A stretch of DNA of 64,000 bases from Porphyrobacter sp. SLTP (GTDB taxonomy: Bacteria; Pseudomonadota; Alphaproteobacteria; Sphingomonadales; Sphingomonadaceae): assembly GCF_009905735.1 (NCBI RefSeq), contig NZ_JAAALE010000014.1, positions 1 through 64,000 of the forward strand, given 5' to 3'. The translations under genes were made by a program, and so were the position numbers. Of this stretch, positions 33,230-42,368 are shown one piece after another. Positions within the stretch are counted from its first letter, which is position 1. Each line of letters opens with the position of its first letter. The notes beneath the pieces were generated by a model that was not told the DNA's origin, did no database searches, and was given only the letters and a program-made list of their open reading frames with translations.

Positions 33230-34462
33230 CTACTCTGCCGGAGCCGCTTGCGGTGCAGACCCCGCCGCACGCGGACGGCGGCGCGAGAACAGCTTTCTCA
33301 CCCGCTTCGACAGCTTGGCAAAGGCCATCTCCAGCGCGCCGATGGCCTGTCCGCCGGGAACATAGGCGACGCGGTAATACATCCAGATGATGAGCCCCGC
33401 GAACAGCACGAAGGGCACCCAGAAGGCGAGGATCGGATCGAGCCGGCCAAGCGAGGCGACATCCTCGCCGTACTGGTTGATCTTGTGATAGGCGACCACC
33501 ATCACGATCGACACGAACACCCCCAGCGCGCTGGTGGATCGCTTGGGCGGAATCGCCAGCGCCACCGCCAGGAGCGGCATCAGGAACATCATCACGATCT
33601 CGACCAGCCGGAAGTTGAAGCTGGCGACACTGGCGTCACGCTGATCGGGCGCGCTGTCGCGGCTCCAGCCCATCTTGAGCAGTTCGGGCAGGATATATTC
33701 GCGCGTCGCATCACCGCGCGCGCGAAATTTCTCGATTGCAGGCAGATCGATCGGCAGATCATGGCGGCTGAAACTCAGCACGCGCGGGGTCTGCCCCTGC
33801 ATCCCGGTGTCCTGAATGATGGTGCCTTCCGTGAGGCGCAGGATGATCGTATCGGGATTGTCGCGGGTGGAGAGGAACGCCCCCTCGCGCGCGGAGATCG
33901 ACAGCACTTGCCCCTTGGCATTGGCGACGCGGGCAAAGATGCCGATCAAGCGGCGGCCATCATCCTCGCTCTCCTCGATCCGCAGCGCCATGCGGTCGGC
34001 GATGGTGGTGAACTCGCCCACCTTGATCGAAGCCCCCAGCGCGCCGGAGCGCAGCTCGTACTCCATCTGCTCGTAGTAATAGCGGCTGATCGGCTGGATG
34101 TAGAACACCAGCGCAATGTTGAGCGCGACCATCACCAGCGTGATGAGATAGGGCATCCGGAGCAGGCGGTTATAGGAGAGCCCGACCGCGCGCATCGTAT
34201 CAAGCTCGGAGGATGTCGCCAGCTTGCGGAACGCCAGCAACACGCCCAGCAGCAGGCCCAAGGGGATGGCAAGGCTCGCATATTCGGGGATCAGCGCGCC
34301 CAGCATCTTGAACACCACGCCCACCGGCCCGCCCTCGACCGCGACGAAATCGAACAATCGCAGCATCTTGTCGAGCGTCAGCAGCGATGCGGCAAGCGCA
34401 AACACGCCCAGCATCGGTACGATGACCAGCCGCAGGATATAGCGGTCTATGCTGGGGATCAT
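33230..34462 (-). CDS. lptF: LPS export ABC transporter permease LptF
   Basis: LptF, partner of LptG, 410 residues from the ATG at 34462. Six membrane helices in two groups of three flank a periplasmic domain. The coupling helix reads Ser-Ser-Glu-Leu-Asp-Thr-Met-Arg-Ala-Val-Gly-Leu-Ser. The C-terminal tail of about 35 residues is basic and Pro/Ala-rich, beyond the usual end. An in-frame start at 34498 would add 12 polar residues and is less likely. lptF-lptG order is standard; lptB is not in the window. Confidence 0.92.
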   Translation of the reverse strand: MIPSIDRYILRLVIVPMLGVFALAASLLTLDKMLRLFDFVAVEGGPVGVVFKMLGALIPEYASLAIPLGLLLGVLLAFRKLATSSELDTMRAVGLSYNRLLRMPYLITLVMVALNIALVFYIQPISRYYYEQMEYELRSGALGASIKVGEFTTIADRMALRIEESEDDGRRLIGIFARVANAKGQVLSISAREGAFLSTRDNPDTIILRLTEGTIIQDTGMQGQTPRVLSFSRHDLPIDLPAIEKFRARGDATREYILPELLKMGWSRDSAPDQRDASVASFNFRLVEIVMMFLMPLLAVALAIPPKRSTSALGVFVSIVMVVAYHKINQYGEDVASLGRLDPILAFWVPFVLFAGLIIWMYYRVAYVPGGQAIGALEMAFAKLSKRVRKLFSRRRPRAAGSAPQAAPAE

Positions 34463-34580
34463 GTTGAACAAGAGCGGCTTTCCGTCGTTTGCGTGCACGC
34501 CATAGCGATGCCGCGCCCCCGCGTCATGCCCCCAATTCTGGGAGAAGGTGGATGAGCGCCAGATTTACCAACAAACCGCT

Positions 34581-35087
34581 CTACCAGAAGCGACTGCCGG
34601 GTATGCCTTTGAACGGCCCCGCCTCGCGCGAGGTGATCCAGCCGCCATAAAAGCCTCCGGGCTGCGGGGTGATCTGTTCGCCGTCGATCAACACCGCATC
34701 GAACGGCGTCGCATAGAAGGCGATGTGATCCTTGATGTTGGCAAAGCCGGGCGTGGGGGCGGGGTAGCTCCACGCCGTGGCTGCGATGGTTTCGGTGCCG
34801 ATCACCACATCCCAATAAACCGCCTGCCCTTTCCATTCGCAGATCGAACGGGCCGGGTTGGGCCGCAGGTGCGTCATCGCAATGTCGGATTGCGGGATAT
34901 AGTAGGTCGGCGGGTGCGAGGTTTCGAGGGTCCGCCACGCCCCGCGCGTGTCGGCGATCACCACATCGCGATGAACGATGCGAATATGCCGCGATGTCGG
35001 TTCACAGATCGGGGGGCGGGGGTAATCCCACACGCTTTCCTGCCCCGGCAGCGGCGGATCGGGATCGGGATGGTGCGGCTGGCGCAT
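34581..35087 (-). CDS. DUF427 domain protein
   Basis: A 168-residue protein of the DUF427 family, small beta-barrel proteins of unknown role. Typical motifs are Glu-Thr-Ser-His-Pro-Pro-Thr-Tyr-Tyr-Ile-Pro, Cys-Glu-Trp-Lys-Gly-Gln-Ala-Val-Tyr-Trp-Asp-Val and a final Phe-Tyr-Gly-Gly-Trp-Ile-Thr. It starts 10 bases after the clpS stop on the same strand, so the two are probably co-transcribed. The ATG at 35087 avoids overlap with clpS. Confidence 0.88.
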   Translation of the reverse strand: MRQPHHPDPDPPLPGQESVWDYPRPPICEPTSRHIRIVHRDVVIADTRGAWRTLETSHPPTYYIPQSDIAMTHLRPNPARSICEWKGQAVYWDVVIGTETIAATAWSYPAPTPGFANIKDHIAFYATPFDAVLIDGEQITPQPGGFYGGWITSREAGPFKGIPGSRFW

Positions 35088-35097
35088 GGCCGGCCGG

Positions 35098-35502
35098 TCA
35101 GGCTTTCTCAAGCGTGCATTGCAACGGGTGCTGGTTCTGGCGGGCGAAGTCCATCACCTGATTGACCTTGGTTTCGGCCACTTCGTAGGTGAAGATGCCG
35201 CAGACGCCCACGCCGCGCTGGTGGACGTGCAGCATGACGCGGGTGGCCTGTTCCAGATCCATCCCGAAGAAGCGCTTCAGCACGAGCACCACGAATTCCA
35301 TCGGGGTATAATCGTCGTTGAGCATCAGCACCTTGTACTGGCTCGGCTTCTTGGCCTTGGCGCGGGTCTTGGTGGCGACGCCGACCTGATCCTTGCCGTC
35401 GCCGTCCTTGTCGCCATCCTCGTCATTCGCGCGCACGGGAAGGGCAAGCGGCGCGTGCGGCTCGACCATGGCGGCGAGGGGAAGGAAGGGCGGGTTCGGC
35501 AT
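35098..35502 (-). CDS. clpS: ATP-dependent Clp protease adaptor ClpS
   Basis: ClpS delivers N-degron proteins to ClpAP. The 134-residue protein has a long charged N-terminal extension (about 1-52) and the core with [14 protein letters not shown] (N-end residue pocket), Met-Leu-His-Val-His-Gln-Arg-Gly and Ala-Glu-Thr-Lys-Val-Asn-Gln-Val-Met. The core fits ClpS1 of alphaproteobacteria. clpA is not adjacent here. Confidence 0.95.
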   Translation of the reverse strand: MPNPPFLPLAAMVEPHAPLALPVRANDEDGDKDGDGKDQVGVATKTRAKAKKPSQYKVLMLNDDYTPMEFVVLVLKRFFGMDLEQATRVMLHVHQRGVGVCGIFTYEVAETKVNQVMDFARQNQHPLQCTLEKA

Positions 35503-35587
35503 GAGCCTCCATTATGGGAAAGGCACGCGCGTGTGCAAGCGGTTGGTTGGATTCATTTGGGGTCGGCCATGCAGCCGCACGGAATTA

Positions 35588-35620
35588 AAAGGGCCGGCCA
35601 GACGCTGGTCTGGCCGGCCC
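35588..35620 (-). terminator. Intrinsic terminator of the phasin gene
   Basis: Perfect 13-base arms GGGCCGGCCAGAC / GTCTGGCCGGCCC with a GCTG loop, followed on the minus strand by CTTTTAATT. It lies between the phasin stop (35692) and clpS (35502), so the phasin message ends separately from clpS. Confidence 0.85.
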
Positions 35621-35691
35621 GCGCTTTTCAGCGCTCTTTCGTGAACCGGGTTGGGAGAGAGGAGAGAGGCCCGGCTCAGAAACTTTTTGGC

Positions 35692-36465
35692 TTACGCAGC
35701 CTTCTTGATCTTTTCCGCGGCGACGCTGACGCGGTTCGAGATCGGGGCGAAAGCTTCGTTGTAGAGCTTCACCCAGGCTTCGGTGCGCTTCGAGCCGTAG
35801 GAAACCAGCGCGTCGAAGTTGCGACGGGCGATTTCACCCTGAAGCTGCAGCAGTTCGGTCGGCGACTTGACGGCGGCGACCTTCTTGGCATCTTCGGTGA
35901 CGGTTTCGATCACGGTTTTGCCGGTTTCGACGTTGTCCTTGAGCAGTTCCTGCGCACCGGCGATGAAGATCTTGCCGCTTTCGACGACAGCTTCAACGTT
36001 CGCCTTGGTGAACTCGGTGGCTTCCGAAGCCAGCACGGTGGTCTGGGCGTAGGCGGTCTTGGCGCGGGTCTGAACGTCGGCGATGACGTCCTTGGCGGTC
36101 GCGGCGATATCGGTGTTCTTGGCAGTGGCCATGATGGTATCCTTGAGCTTGATGACGGGATTGGTCTTCGGCGCGGCGGGCTTGCTCGTCTTGACGGCAG
36201 CCTTCCTGGCCAGCACCGGCTTCTTGACCGGGGTCTTGGTGGCCGTCTTCTTGACGGTCTTGGCAGCGGCCTTCTTGACCGGGGTTGCCTTCTTGGCAGC
36301 CGGGGCCTTCTTGGGCGCAGCAATCTTCTTGGCGACCGGAGCGGCTTCAACCTTGGGCGCTTCGACGGACTTGGCCGATGCTTCGGCGTAAGCCTTCTCG
36401 GCGGCAGCGTCGATCTTGGCGACGGGAGCCTTTACTTCGGCAGCAGTGTTTTCAACTTCGGACAT
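35692..36465 (-). CDS. Phasin family protein with Lys/Ala-rich histone H1-like N-terminal region
   Basis: A 257-residue phasin that would coat polyhydroxyalkanoate granules. The C-terminal half (about 110-257) is the helical phasin domain (Ala-Thr-Glu-Phe-Thr-Lys-Ala-Asn-Val-Glu-Ala-Val; Ala-Arg-Arg-Asn-Phe-Asp-Ala-Leu-Val-Ser-Tyr-Gly). The N-terminal part (about 18-100) is built from repeated Ala-Lys-Lys and Pro-Val-Lys-Lys units as in PhaF, whose basic tail binds DNA and helps distribute granules at division; here the order is reversed (basic tail first). Its upstream region holds a perfect palindrome likely bound by PhaR. phaC lies immediately upstream. Confidence 0.88.
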   Translation of the reverse strand: MSEVENTAAEVKAPVAKIDAAAEKAYAEASAKSVEAPKVEAAPVAKKIAAPKKAPAAKKATPVKKAAAKTVKKTATKTPVKKPVLARKAAVKTSKPAAPKTNPVIKLKDTIMATAKNTDIAATAKDVIADVQTRAKTAYAQTTVLASEATEFTKANVEAVVESGKIFIAGAQELLKDNVETGKTVIETVTEDAKKVAAVKSPTELLQLQGEIARRNFDALVSYGSKRTEAWVKLYNEAFAPISNRVSVAAEKIKKAA

Positions 36466-36482
36466 GGTAGCCTCGCTTCATG

Positions 36483-36545
36483 TTGCACTGCACAAAATAG
36501 TGAATGCAGATGCGAAGTCAAGCCTTTTTGTGCAGTGCACAAAAA
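36483..36545. promoter_or_regulatory. Probable PhaR operator sites upstream of the phasin gene
   Basis: A perfect 21-base palindrome at 36525-36545 (TTTTTGTGCA-G-TGCACAAAAA) and a half-like copy at 36484-36497 (TGCACTGCACAAAA). PhaR repressors of PHA granule genes bind TGC-rich palindromes; no phaR gene is in the window, so the factor is inferred from context. Confidence 0.6.
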
Positions 36546-36613
36546 TGTCGGAATGTTTGCAGATTCAAAGACTTGCTGCCGGGGCAACGTCGACTTGCTG
36601 AGCAAGCCCTCGC

Positions 36614-38542
36614 CTACCGCGTCTTCACATAGCGCCCCGGCGCGTCCTCGATCACGGTATCGCCCTTGCCGCCGGGCACACGCTTGCCGTTGGCAGGAAC
36701 ACGCGCGTCGGACTGGCGGTGAAGCCATTCGAGCCAGTGCGGCCACCAGCTACCCGGATGCTCGGTTGCGCTCTCGACAAAGGCCTTGAGCGACGGCGCG
36801 GCGCTATCGCCGACCCAGTACTGGTACTTGCCCGCGGCGGGCGGATTGACCACGCCCGCGATATGACCGGAGCCTGCCAACAGGAACTCCATCGGCCCGG
36901 TGAAATGCCTGGTGATGCGCCACACGCTTTCGGCGGGCGCAATGTGATCCTCGCGGCCTGCCTGCACGAAGCTGGGGGTGGCGACCTTGGTGAGATCGAT
37001 CGGCGTGCCATCCGCCCCCAACGCGTCCGGCACCACCAGCTTGTTGTCCCGGTAGAGATCGCGCAGGTAGGCGTTGTGCCATTTGGAGGGCAGATTGGTG
37101 ACATCGCCGTTCCAGTGGAGCAGATCAAAGGCGGGGTAATCCTCGCCCATCATGTAGTTGTTGACCACATAGTTCCAGATGAGGTCACGCCCCCGCAGCG
37201 CGTTGAACGCGGCAGCGAGATAGCGCCCGTCGAGGTAACCATGCGGCGACAGCTGCCCGATCATTTCGAGCTGGCCATCGTCGATGAAATTCTTGAGATC
37301 GCCGCTCTTCTCGAAATCGACCTGCGCGGTGAAGAAGGTGGCGGACTTGACCTTGTCCGCCTCACCGCGGCGCGACAGGATCGCGAGCGTTGCCGCCAGT
37401 GTCGTCCCCGCGACGCAGTATCCGATGGTGTGGACAGCCGGCACATCGAGCCGCGCGCGGACATGGTCGATCGCTTCCATCTGGGCGCGGATGTAATCGT
37501 CCCACACCACATCGCCCATCGTTTCGTCCGCCGATTTCCAGCTGACCACGAACACGGTGATCCCCTGATCCACCGCCCACTTGATAAAGCTCTTCTTGGG
37601 CGTGAGATCGAGGATGTAGAAGCGATTGATCCACGGCGGGAAGATGATCAGCGGCACTTCGAGCACGGTCTCGGTCGTGGGACTGTACTGGATCAGCTGG
37701 AAAATCGGCGTTTCGTGGACGACCTTGCCCGGGGTTGCCGCGAGGTTCTCACCCAGCCGGAACGCATTGGGATCTGTATGGGTCAACTGCCCGCGCTTCA
37801 GGTCGTTGATGAGGTGCTGCATCCCGCGCACGAGGTTTGCCCCGCGGCTTTCAATCGTGCGCTTCATCACCACCGGATTGAGGGCGAGAAAATTGTCCGG
37901 GCTCATCGCTTCGGCGAGCGCGCTGACCGCGAATTCGAGCTGCTGGCGCTTGGCCCGGTCGAGCCCGTCCATGCCCTGCACCGCCTGCCGGAAATAGTCG
38001 GCCAGCATCAGATAGGTTTGGTGCAAGAGCAGAAAGGCGGGGTGCTCGCGCCACGCCGGATCGGCAAAGCGCCGGTCGCTCTTGGGCAGAGCGGCCGCTT
38101 CGGGGGTTTCAGCCATCTTCCCGCCAGTCGCGCCCGCAGCAAAGCTCTGCATCACGCCCGACCACAGCTGCATCTGATCCTGCGCCAGCTTGGCCGAGGC
38201 TTCGAACATCCCCTTGGGCATCTGGCCGAGCATCGCCTGCGACATCACCAGCCACTGCGCCGGGTCCAGCATGTTGCTGCCGCCCATGCTCCCTTTGACG
38301 GCTTTCTCGGCGGCGGCCTGTGTCTGATGCGCCGCGAAATCGAACCACAGCTGCTGAAGCTGCGTCGCGGTGGAGGCCCATTCGGCCAGCTCGGCAGGGT
38401 CCATGCCCCCCTTCATGCCAGCGCCGAGCAGCGAATCGAACCCATTGGCGCCCAGCATCTCGCGCATGGCGTCGCCTTGCATATCGAAGAAGCCTTTCAG
38501 CCCCTCGCCTGCCGTCGCCATCAGGTCGGTATCCTGTGCCAT
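36614..38542 (-). CDS. phaC: Class I poly(3-hydroxyalkanoate) synthase
   Basis: PhaC polymerises hydroxyacyl-CoA to PHA on granules. The 642-residue size and N-terminal domain fit class I. Catalytic residues are visible: Cys-376 in Gly-Tyr-Cys-Val-Ala-Gly (lipase-like box), Asp-532 in Arg-Glu-Asp-His-Ile-Ala-Pro and His-560 in Gly-His-Ile-Ala-Gly-Val-Val-Asn-Pro. Phe-Pro-Pro-Trp-Ile-Asn-Arg-Phe-Tyr-Ile-Leu-Asp is the family signature. It is followed by the phasin gene after 148 bases with its own operator. phaA and phaB are not in the window. Confidence 0.96.
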   Translation of the reverse strand: MAQDTDLMATAGEGLKGFFDMQGDAMREMLGANGFDSLLGAGMKGGMDPAELAEWASTATQLQQLWFDFAAHQTQAAAEKAVKGSMGGSNMLDPAQWLVMSQAMLGQMPKGMFEASAKLAQDQMQLWSGVMQSFAAGATGGKMAETPEAAALPKSDRRFADPAWREHPAFLLLHQTYLMLADYFRQAVQGMDGLDRAKRQQLEFAVSALAEAMSPDNFLALNPVVMKRTIESRGANLVRGMQHLINDLKRGQLTHTDPNAFRLGENLAATPGKVVHETPIFQLIQYSPTTETVLEVPLIIFPPWINRFYILDLTPKKSFIKWAVDQGITVFVVSWKSADETMGDVVWDDYIRAQMEAIDHVRARLDVPAVHTIGYCVAGTTLAATLAILSRRGEADKVKSATFFTAQVDFEKSGDLKNFIDDGQLEMIGQLSPHGYLDGRYLAAAFNALRGRDLIWNYVVNNYMMGEDYPAFDLLHWNGDVTNLPSKWHNAYLRDLYRDNKLVVPDALGADGTPIDLTKVATPSFVQAGREDHIAPAESVWRITRHFTGPMEFLLAGSGHIAGVVNPPAAGKYQYWVGDSAAPSLKAFVESATEHPGSWWPHWLEWLHRQSDARVPANGKRVPGGKGDTVIEDAPGRYVKTR

Positions 38543-38714
38543 CGCGTCAAATTGTCCCTTGTCTGTCGCACCGTCATACCAGTGTCGCCCATCCGGCCAA
38601 GCCGCAATTGGCGAAAACGCCTTCCCACGATCCGCGGGTTTAGCCTAGGGAGAGGGCGCGGGGGTCTGATCAGAGCCGCTGAAGACCCCGCGCAAGACAA
38701 GGTGATGACAGACG

Positions 38715-39914
<1,200 letters not shown>

Positions 39915-40036
39915 CAACTGGGTTTCGGGTCGGCGTTAGGCGATCCGCAAGGTCTTCTCTTCCAAAGCGGCAAAAATTCCATCCGTTTTGGGTTGGTTTA
40001 GGTGTAACCTGCACCGGACTGACGAAGGAGAGCGAC

Positions 40037-40690
40037 ATGACGTGTGGAGCCGGACGGCGGCTGACTGACAGGCAGCGGGCCGTGATGGAACGCATCGACC
40101 GGCGCGTGCCTATCAAGGTGATCGCGCAGGAACTCGGCGTGTCCGAAACCCGCATCAACCAGCACATCCGCGCACTCAAAGACCTTTACGACGCTGGCAA
40201 CCTTGGCGATCTGGTGGAGAATTACCGCGCAGTCCATCGCGACAGCCGGGTGGAGCTGCTCCCGTCCGGGTCGCGTGATCCTCTGCCCTTCATGGCGCCG
40301 GTCCTGTCGCAGCCGGTTGGGCCGGCCAGCAGCGCAGCCCAGCCCTCGCGGACTTTCCTGCTGGGAGAGGCTTGGGCGCGGGATGAAACCGGCAGCATCC
40401 TGTTTGGCGACGCACGGCCATTCGTGTCATCGGACCATCAGGCAGAGCCGGACGAGCCGCAGCTCGTTCCCAAGCTGCTCGACGGGGAGCATGCCGTGCC
40501 CTTCCGGCTCATAGCGATCCTGTCCATTTCGGCCTGTATTCTGGCCACAGTGATCCTGAGCGTGAATGCCGCCGTGGTTCTGAGCGATGTGGTGGAAGAC
40601 AACACAGCCCTTTCGGCCCGGGACTGGACTGCGCCCGTCCAGACCGCAGCCACCGCGGATTGCTACCGCGCCTGTGGTCGTGCGCGCTGA
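40037..40690 (+). CDS. HTH (LuxR/GerE-like) protein with C-terminal membrane anchor
   Basis: A 217-residue protein. Residues about 8-60 form a helix-turn-helix of the LuxR/sigma-4 type (Leu-Thr-Asp-Arg-Gln-Arg-Ala-Val-Met; Ile-Lys-Val-Ile-Ala-Gln-Glu-Leu-Gly-Val-Ser-Glu-Thr-Arg-Ile). A Pro/Ser-rich linker follows, then one membrane helix (about 157-180, Ile-Ala-Ile-Leu-Ser-Ile-Ser-Ala-Cys-Ile-Leu-Ala) and a short C-terminal tail. It would be a membrane-tethered DNA-binding protein. GAAGGAG precedes the ATG at 40037. The following gene codes for a small membrane protein that may be its partner. No receiver or ligand domain is seen. Confidence 0.75.
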   Translation: MTCGAGRRLTDRQRAVMERIDRRVPIKVIAQELGVSETRINQHIRALKDLYDAGNLGDLVENYRAVHRDSRVELLPSGSRDPLPFMAPVLSQPVGPASSAAQPSRTFLLGEAWARDETGSILFGDARPFVSSDHQAEPDEPQLVPKLLDGEHAVPFRLIAILSISACILATVILSVNAAVVLSDVVEDNTALSARDWTAPVQTAATADCYRACGRAR

Positions 40691-40774
40691 TATGCTCGGC
40701 GCGCATGGCAGAAATCGGGGCAAACTTGTGACCACGCCGCCCGTGATCGCCGCAGCCTGGTACGGGGTGCGGCG

Positions 40775-41290
40775 ATGATCTCGGACTTCATCAACGCGCA
40801 TCTGGCCGATATCCAGAACATCATCTTCGTCAGCCTGCTGTTTGCCATGTGGCGCTGGGGCGGCGGCCCGGAACGTGGCTTGGCCATCGTCTTTGGTAGC
40901 ACCATCGTTGCGCCTTCGCTGGTGTTCCAGACGCTGAGCAACGACATCCATGATCTGGGCGCGTTTTCCTTGTTTTTCGGCCTCGCAGATGCGGCCGCGT
41001 TGATTGGGATTTTCCTCGTCGCGCTTAATGCCAACCGGACCTATCCCCTGCTGATCGCCGCCTTTCAGGTCGTGGCTTTCAGCTCGCATCTGGTGAAAGG
41101 CTCCGTCGATCAGGTCTCGCCCGGGGCGCATCTTGTGCTCGCGGCAGTTCCCGGCTTTTGTCAGGTTGCGCTGCTGTTCGTGGGCCTCTCGCTACACCGT
41201 TTCAGGCTGAGCCGCTTCGGCTCCTATCGCGACTGGCGCTTCGGGCATGATTTCCACCGCCTCGCGGCGATGCTGAGCGCGCGGGCCTGA
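40775..41290 (+). CDS. Small multi-spanning membrane protein next to HTH gene
   Basis: A 171-residue protein with about four or five predicted membrane helices (Asn-Ile-Ile-Phe-Val-Ser-Leu-Leu-Phe-Ala near 15-24; Gly-Leu-Ala-Ile-Val-Phe-Gly near 34; Ala-Ala-Leu-Ile-Gly-Ile-Phe-Leu near 75; Leu-Leu-Ile-Ala-Ala-Phe near 91; Val-Ala-Leu-Leu-Phe-Val-Gly-Leu near 130) and a basic cytoplasmic C-terminus. No family recognised. It follows the membrane-anchored HTH gene by 84 bases on the same strand; a sensory or accessory role for that protein is possible but unproven. Confidence 0.6.
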   Translation: MISDFINAHLADIQNIIFVSLLFAMWRWGGGPERGLAIVFGSTIVAPSLVFQTLSNDIHDLGAFSLFFGLADAAALIGIFLVALNANRTYPLLIAAFQVVAFSSHLVKGSVDQVSPGAHLVLAAVPGFCQVALLFVGLSLHRFRLSRFGSYRDWRFGHDFHRLAAMLSARA

Positions 41291-41345
41291 TCGCCGCCAA
41301 CCCGGACGGCGGCTCTGTCCTCGATGTCCCACCGGCTGCTGCTCT

Positions 41346-41377
41346 GAGGTGCCTAGCGGGTGCGGCCCAGGCACCTC
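41346..41377. promoter_or_regulatory. Inverted repeat upstream of crotonase gene
   Basis: Perfect 9-base arms GAGGTGCCT / AGGCACCTC with a 14-base GC-rich loop, 64 bases before the ATG at 41442. It could be a terminator for the preceding membrane-protein gene (no T-tract) or an operator for the crotonase gene. Confidence 0.35.
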
Positions 41378-41441
41378 TGGACAGGGCGCGGCGGATCAGC
41401 CAATCTTCCCGCCGAATTCACGCCTTGAGGGATCACATCGC

Positions 41442-42260
41442 ATGTCCGCCACCGCCACCACGATCGCCAATGACCGCGTCGCCATCGAGCTTGGCGAAGA
41501 CGGCGTCGCCGAAGTTCGCTTCGTGCGGGGTGACAAGATGAATGCGCTCGATCCGGAGATGTTTCAGCGCATCATCGAGGCGGGCAGCACGCTGCAACGG
41601 ATGAAGGGTCTGCGCGCGGTGGTGCTATCGGGTGAGGGGCGGGCGTTCTGCGCCGGGCTCGACCTGTCGAATTTCTCGCGCAAGCCGCCCGAGGACGAGC
41701 CCAGCCTGACCGAACGCACCTATGGCAATTCCAATCGTCCGCAGCAGGTGGCGATGCAGTGGCGCAAGCTCCCTGTTCCGGTGATCGCGGCGGTCCACGG
41801 CGTGTGCTTTGGTGGCGGCTTGCAGATCGCCAGTGGCGCCGACATCCGCGTTGTCCATCCGACCACCCGCATGGCGATCATGGAGCTGAAGTGGGGCCTC
41901 GTCCCCGACATGGGTGGTTATGCGCTGTGGCGCGGACTGGTGCGCGACGATGTGCTGCGCGAGCTGATCTACACCAACCGCGAATTCACCGGCGCCGAAG
42001 CCCAGACGCTCGGCCTCGCGACCTACCTTGACGAAAACCCGCGGGAACGCGCGCTCGCCATCGCCCGCCAGATCGCCAACAAGAACCCCCACGCAATCCG
42101 CGCCGCCAAGCGGCTTCAGGCCGGGATGTGGGAGCGTGAGACCGATGCGATCCTGCTTGAGGAAAGCATCGAGCAGCACGCGATCATGCGCAGCCGCAAT
42201 CAGGTCGAAGCGGTGATGGCCGAAATGGAGCGCCGCAAGCCCAATTTCGAAGACGTGTAA
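41442..42260 (+). CDS. Enoyl-CoA hydratase/isomerase (crotonase) family protein
   Basis: A 272-residue crotonase. Lys-Met-Asn-Ala-Leu-Asp, the oxyanion-hole Gly-Arg-Ala-Phe-Cys-Ala-Gly-Leu-Asp and Gly-Val-Cys-Phe-Gly-Gly-Gly-Leu-Gln motifs, and Lys-Trp-Gly-Leu-Val-Pro-Asp-Met are visible. The position of the usual hydratase Glu in the second motif is not Glu, while Asp occurs in Val-Pro-Asp-Met, so isomerase or hydrolase activity is as likely as hydration. No signal. The ATG at 41442 is chosen because the family core begins soon after it. Confidence 0.88.
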   Translation: MSATATTIANDRVAIELGEDGVAEVRFVRGDKMNALDPEMFQRIIEAGSTLQRMKGLRAVVLSGEGRAFCAGLDLSNFSRKPPEDEPSLTERTYGNSNRPQQVAMQWRKLPVPVIAAVHGVCFGGGLQIASGADIRVVHPTTRMAIMELKWGLVPDMGGYALWRGLVRDDVLRELIYTNREFTGAEAQTLGLATYLDENPRERALAIARQIANKNPHAIRAAKRLQAGMWERETDAILLEESIEQHAIMRSRNQVEAVMAEMERRKPNFEDV

Positions 42261-42368
42261 GCGCCCGCTTCACCCACCCGCAACCGGTCGGCGTATGGGG
42301 CATTTACCCCATGCTGCACTGCAAAAATTCGCTTGGCGATTAAGGCCGTGAGCCTATTCTCCGCGTGA

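Noticed and set aside
33047..34555. 502-codon plus-strand frame over lptG and lptF
   Set aside because: Antisense of two clear membrane permease genes; composition is Arg/His/Gln/Asp-rich with no domain, typical of a GC-rich shadow frame.
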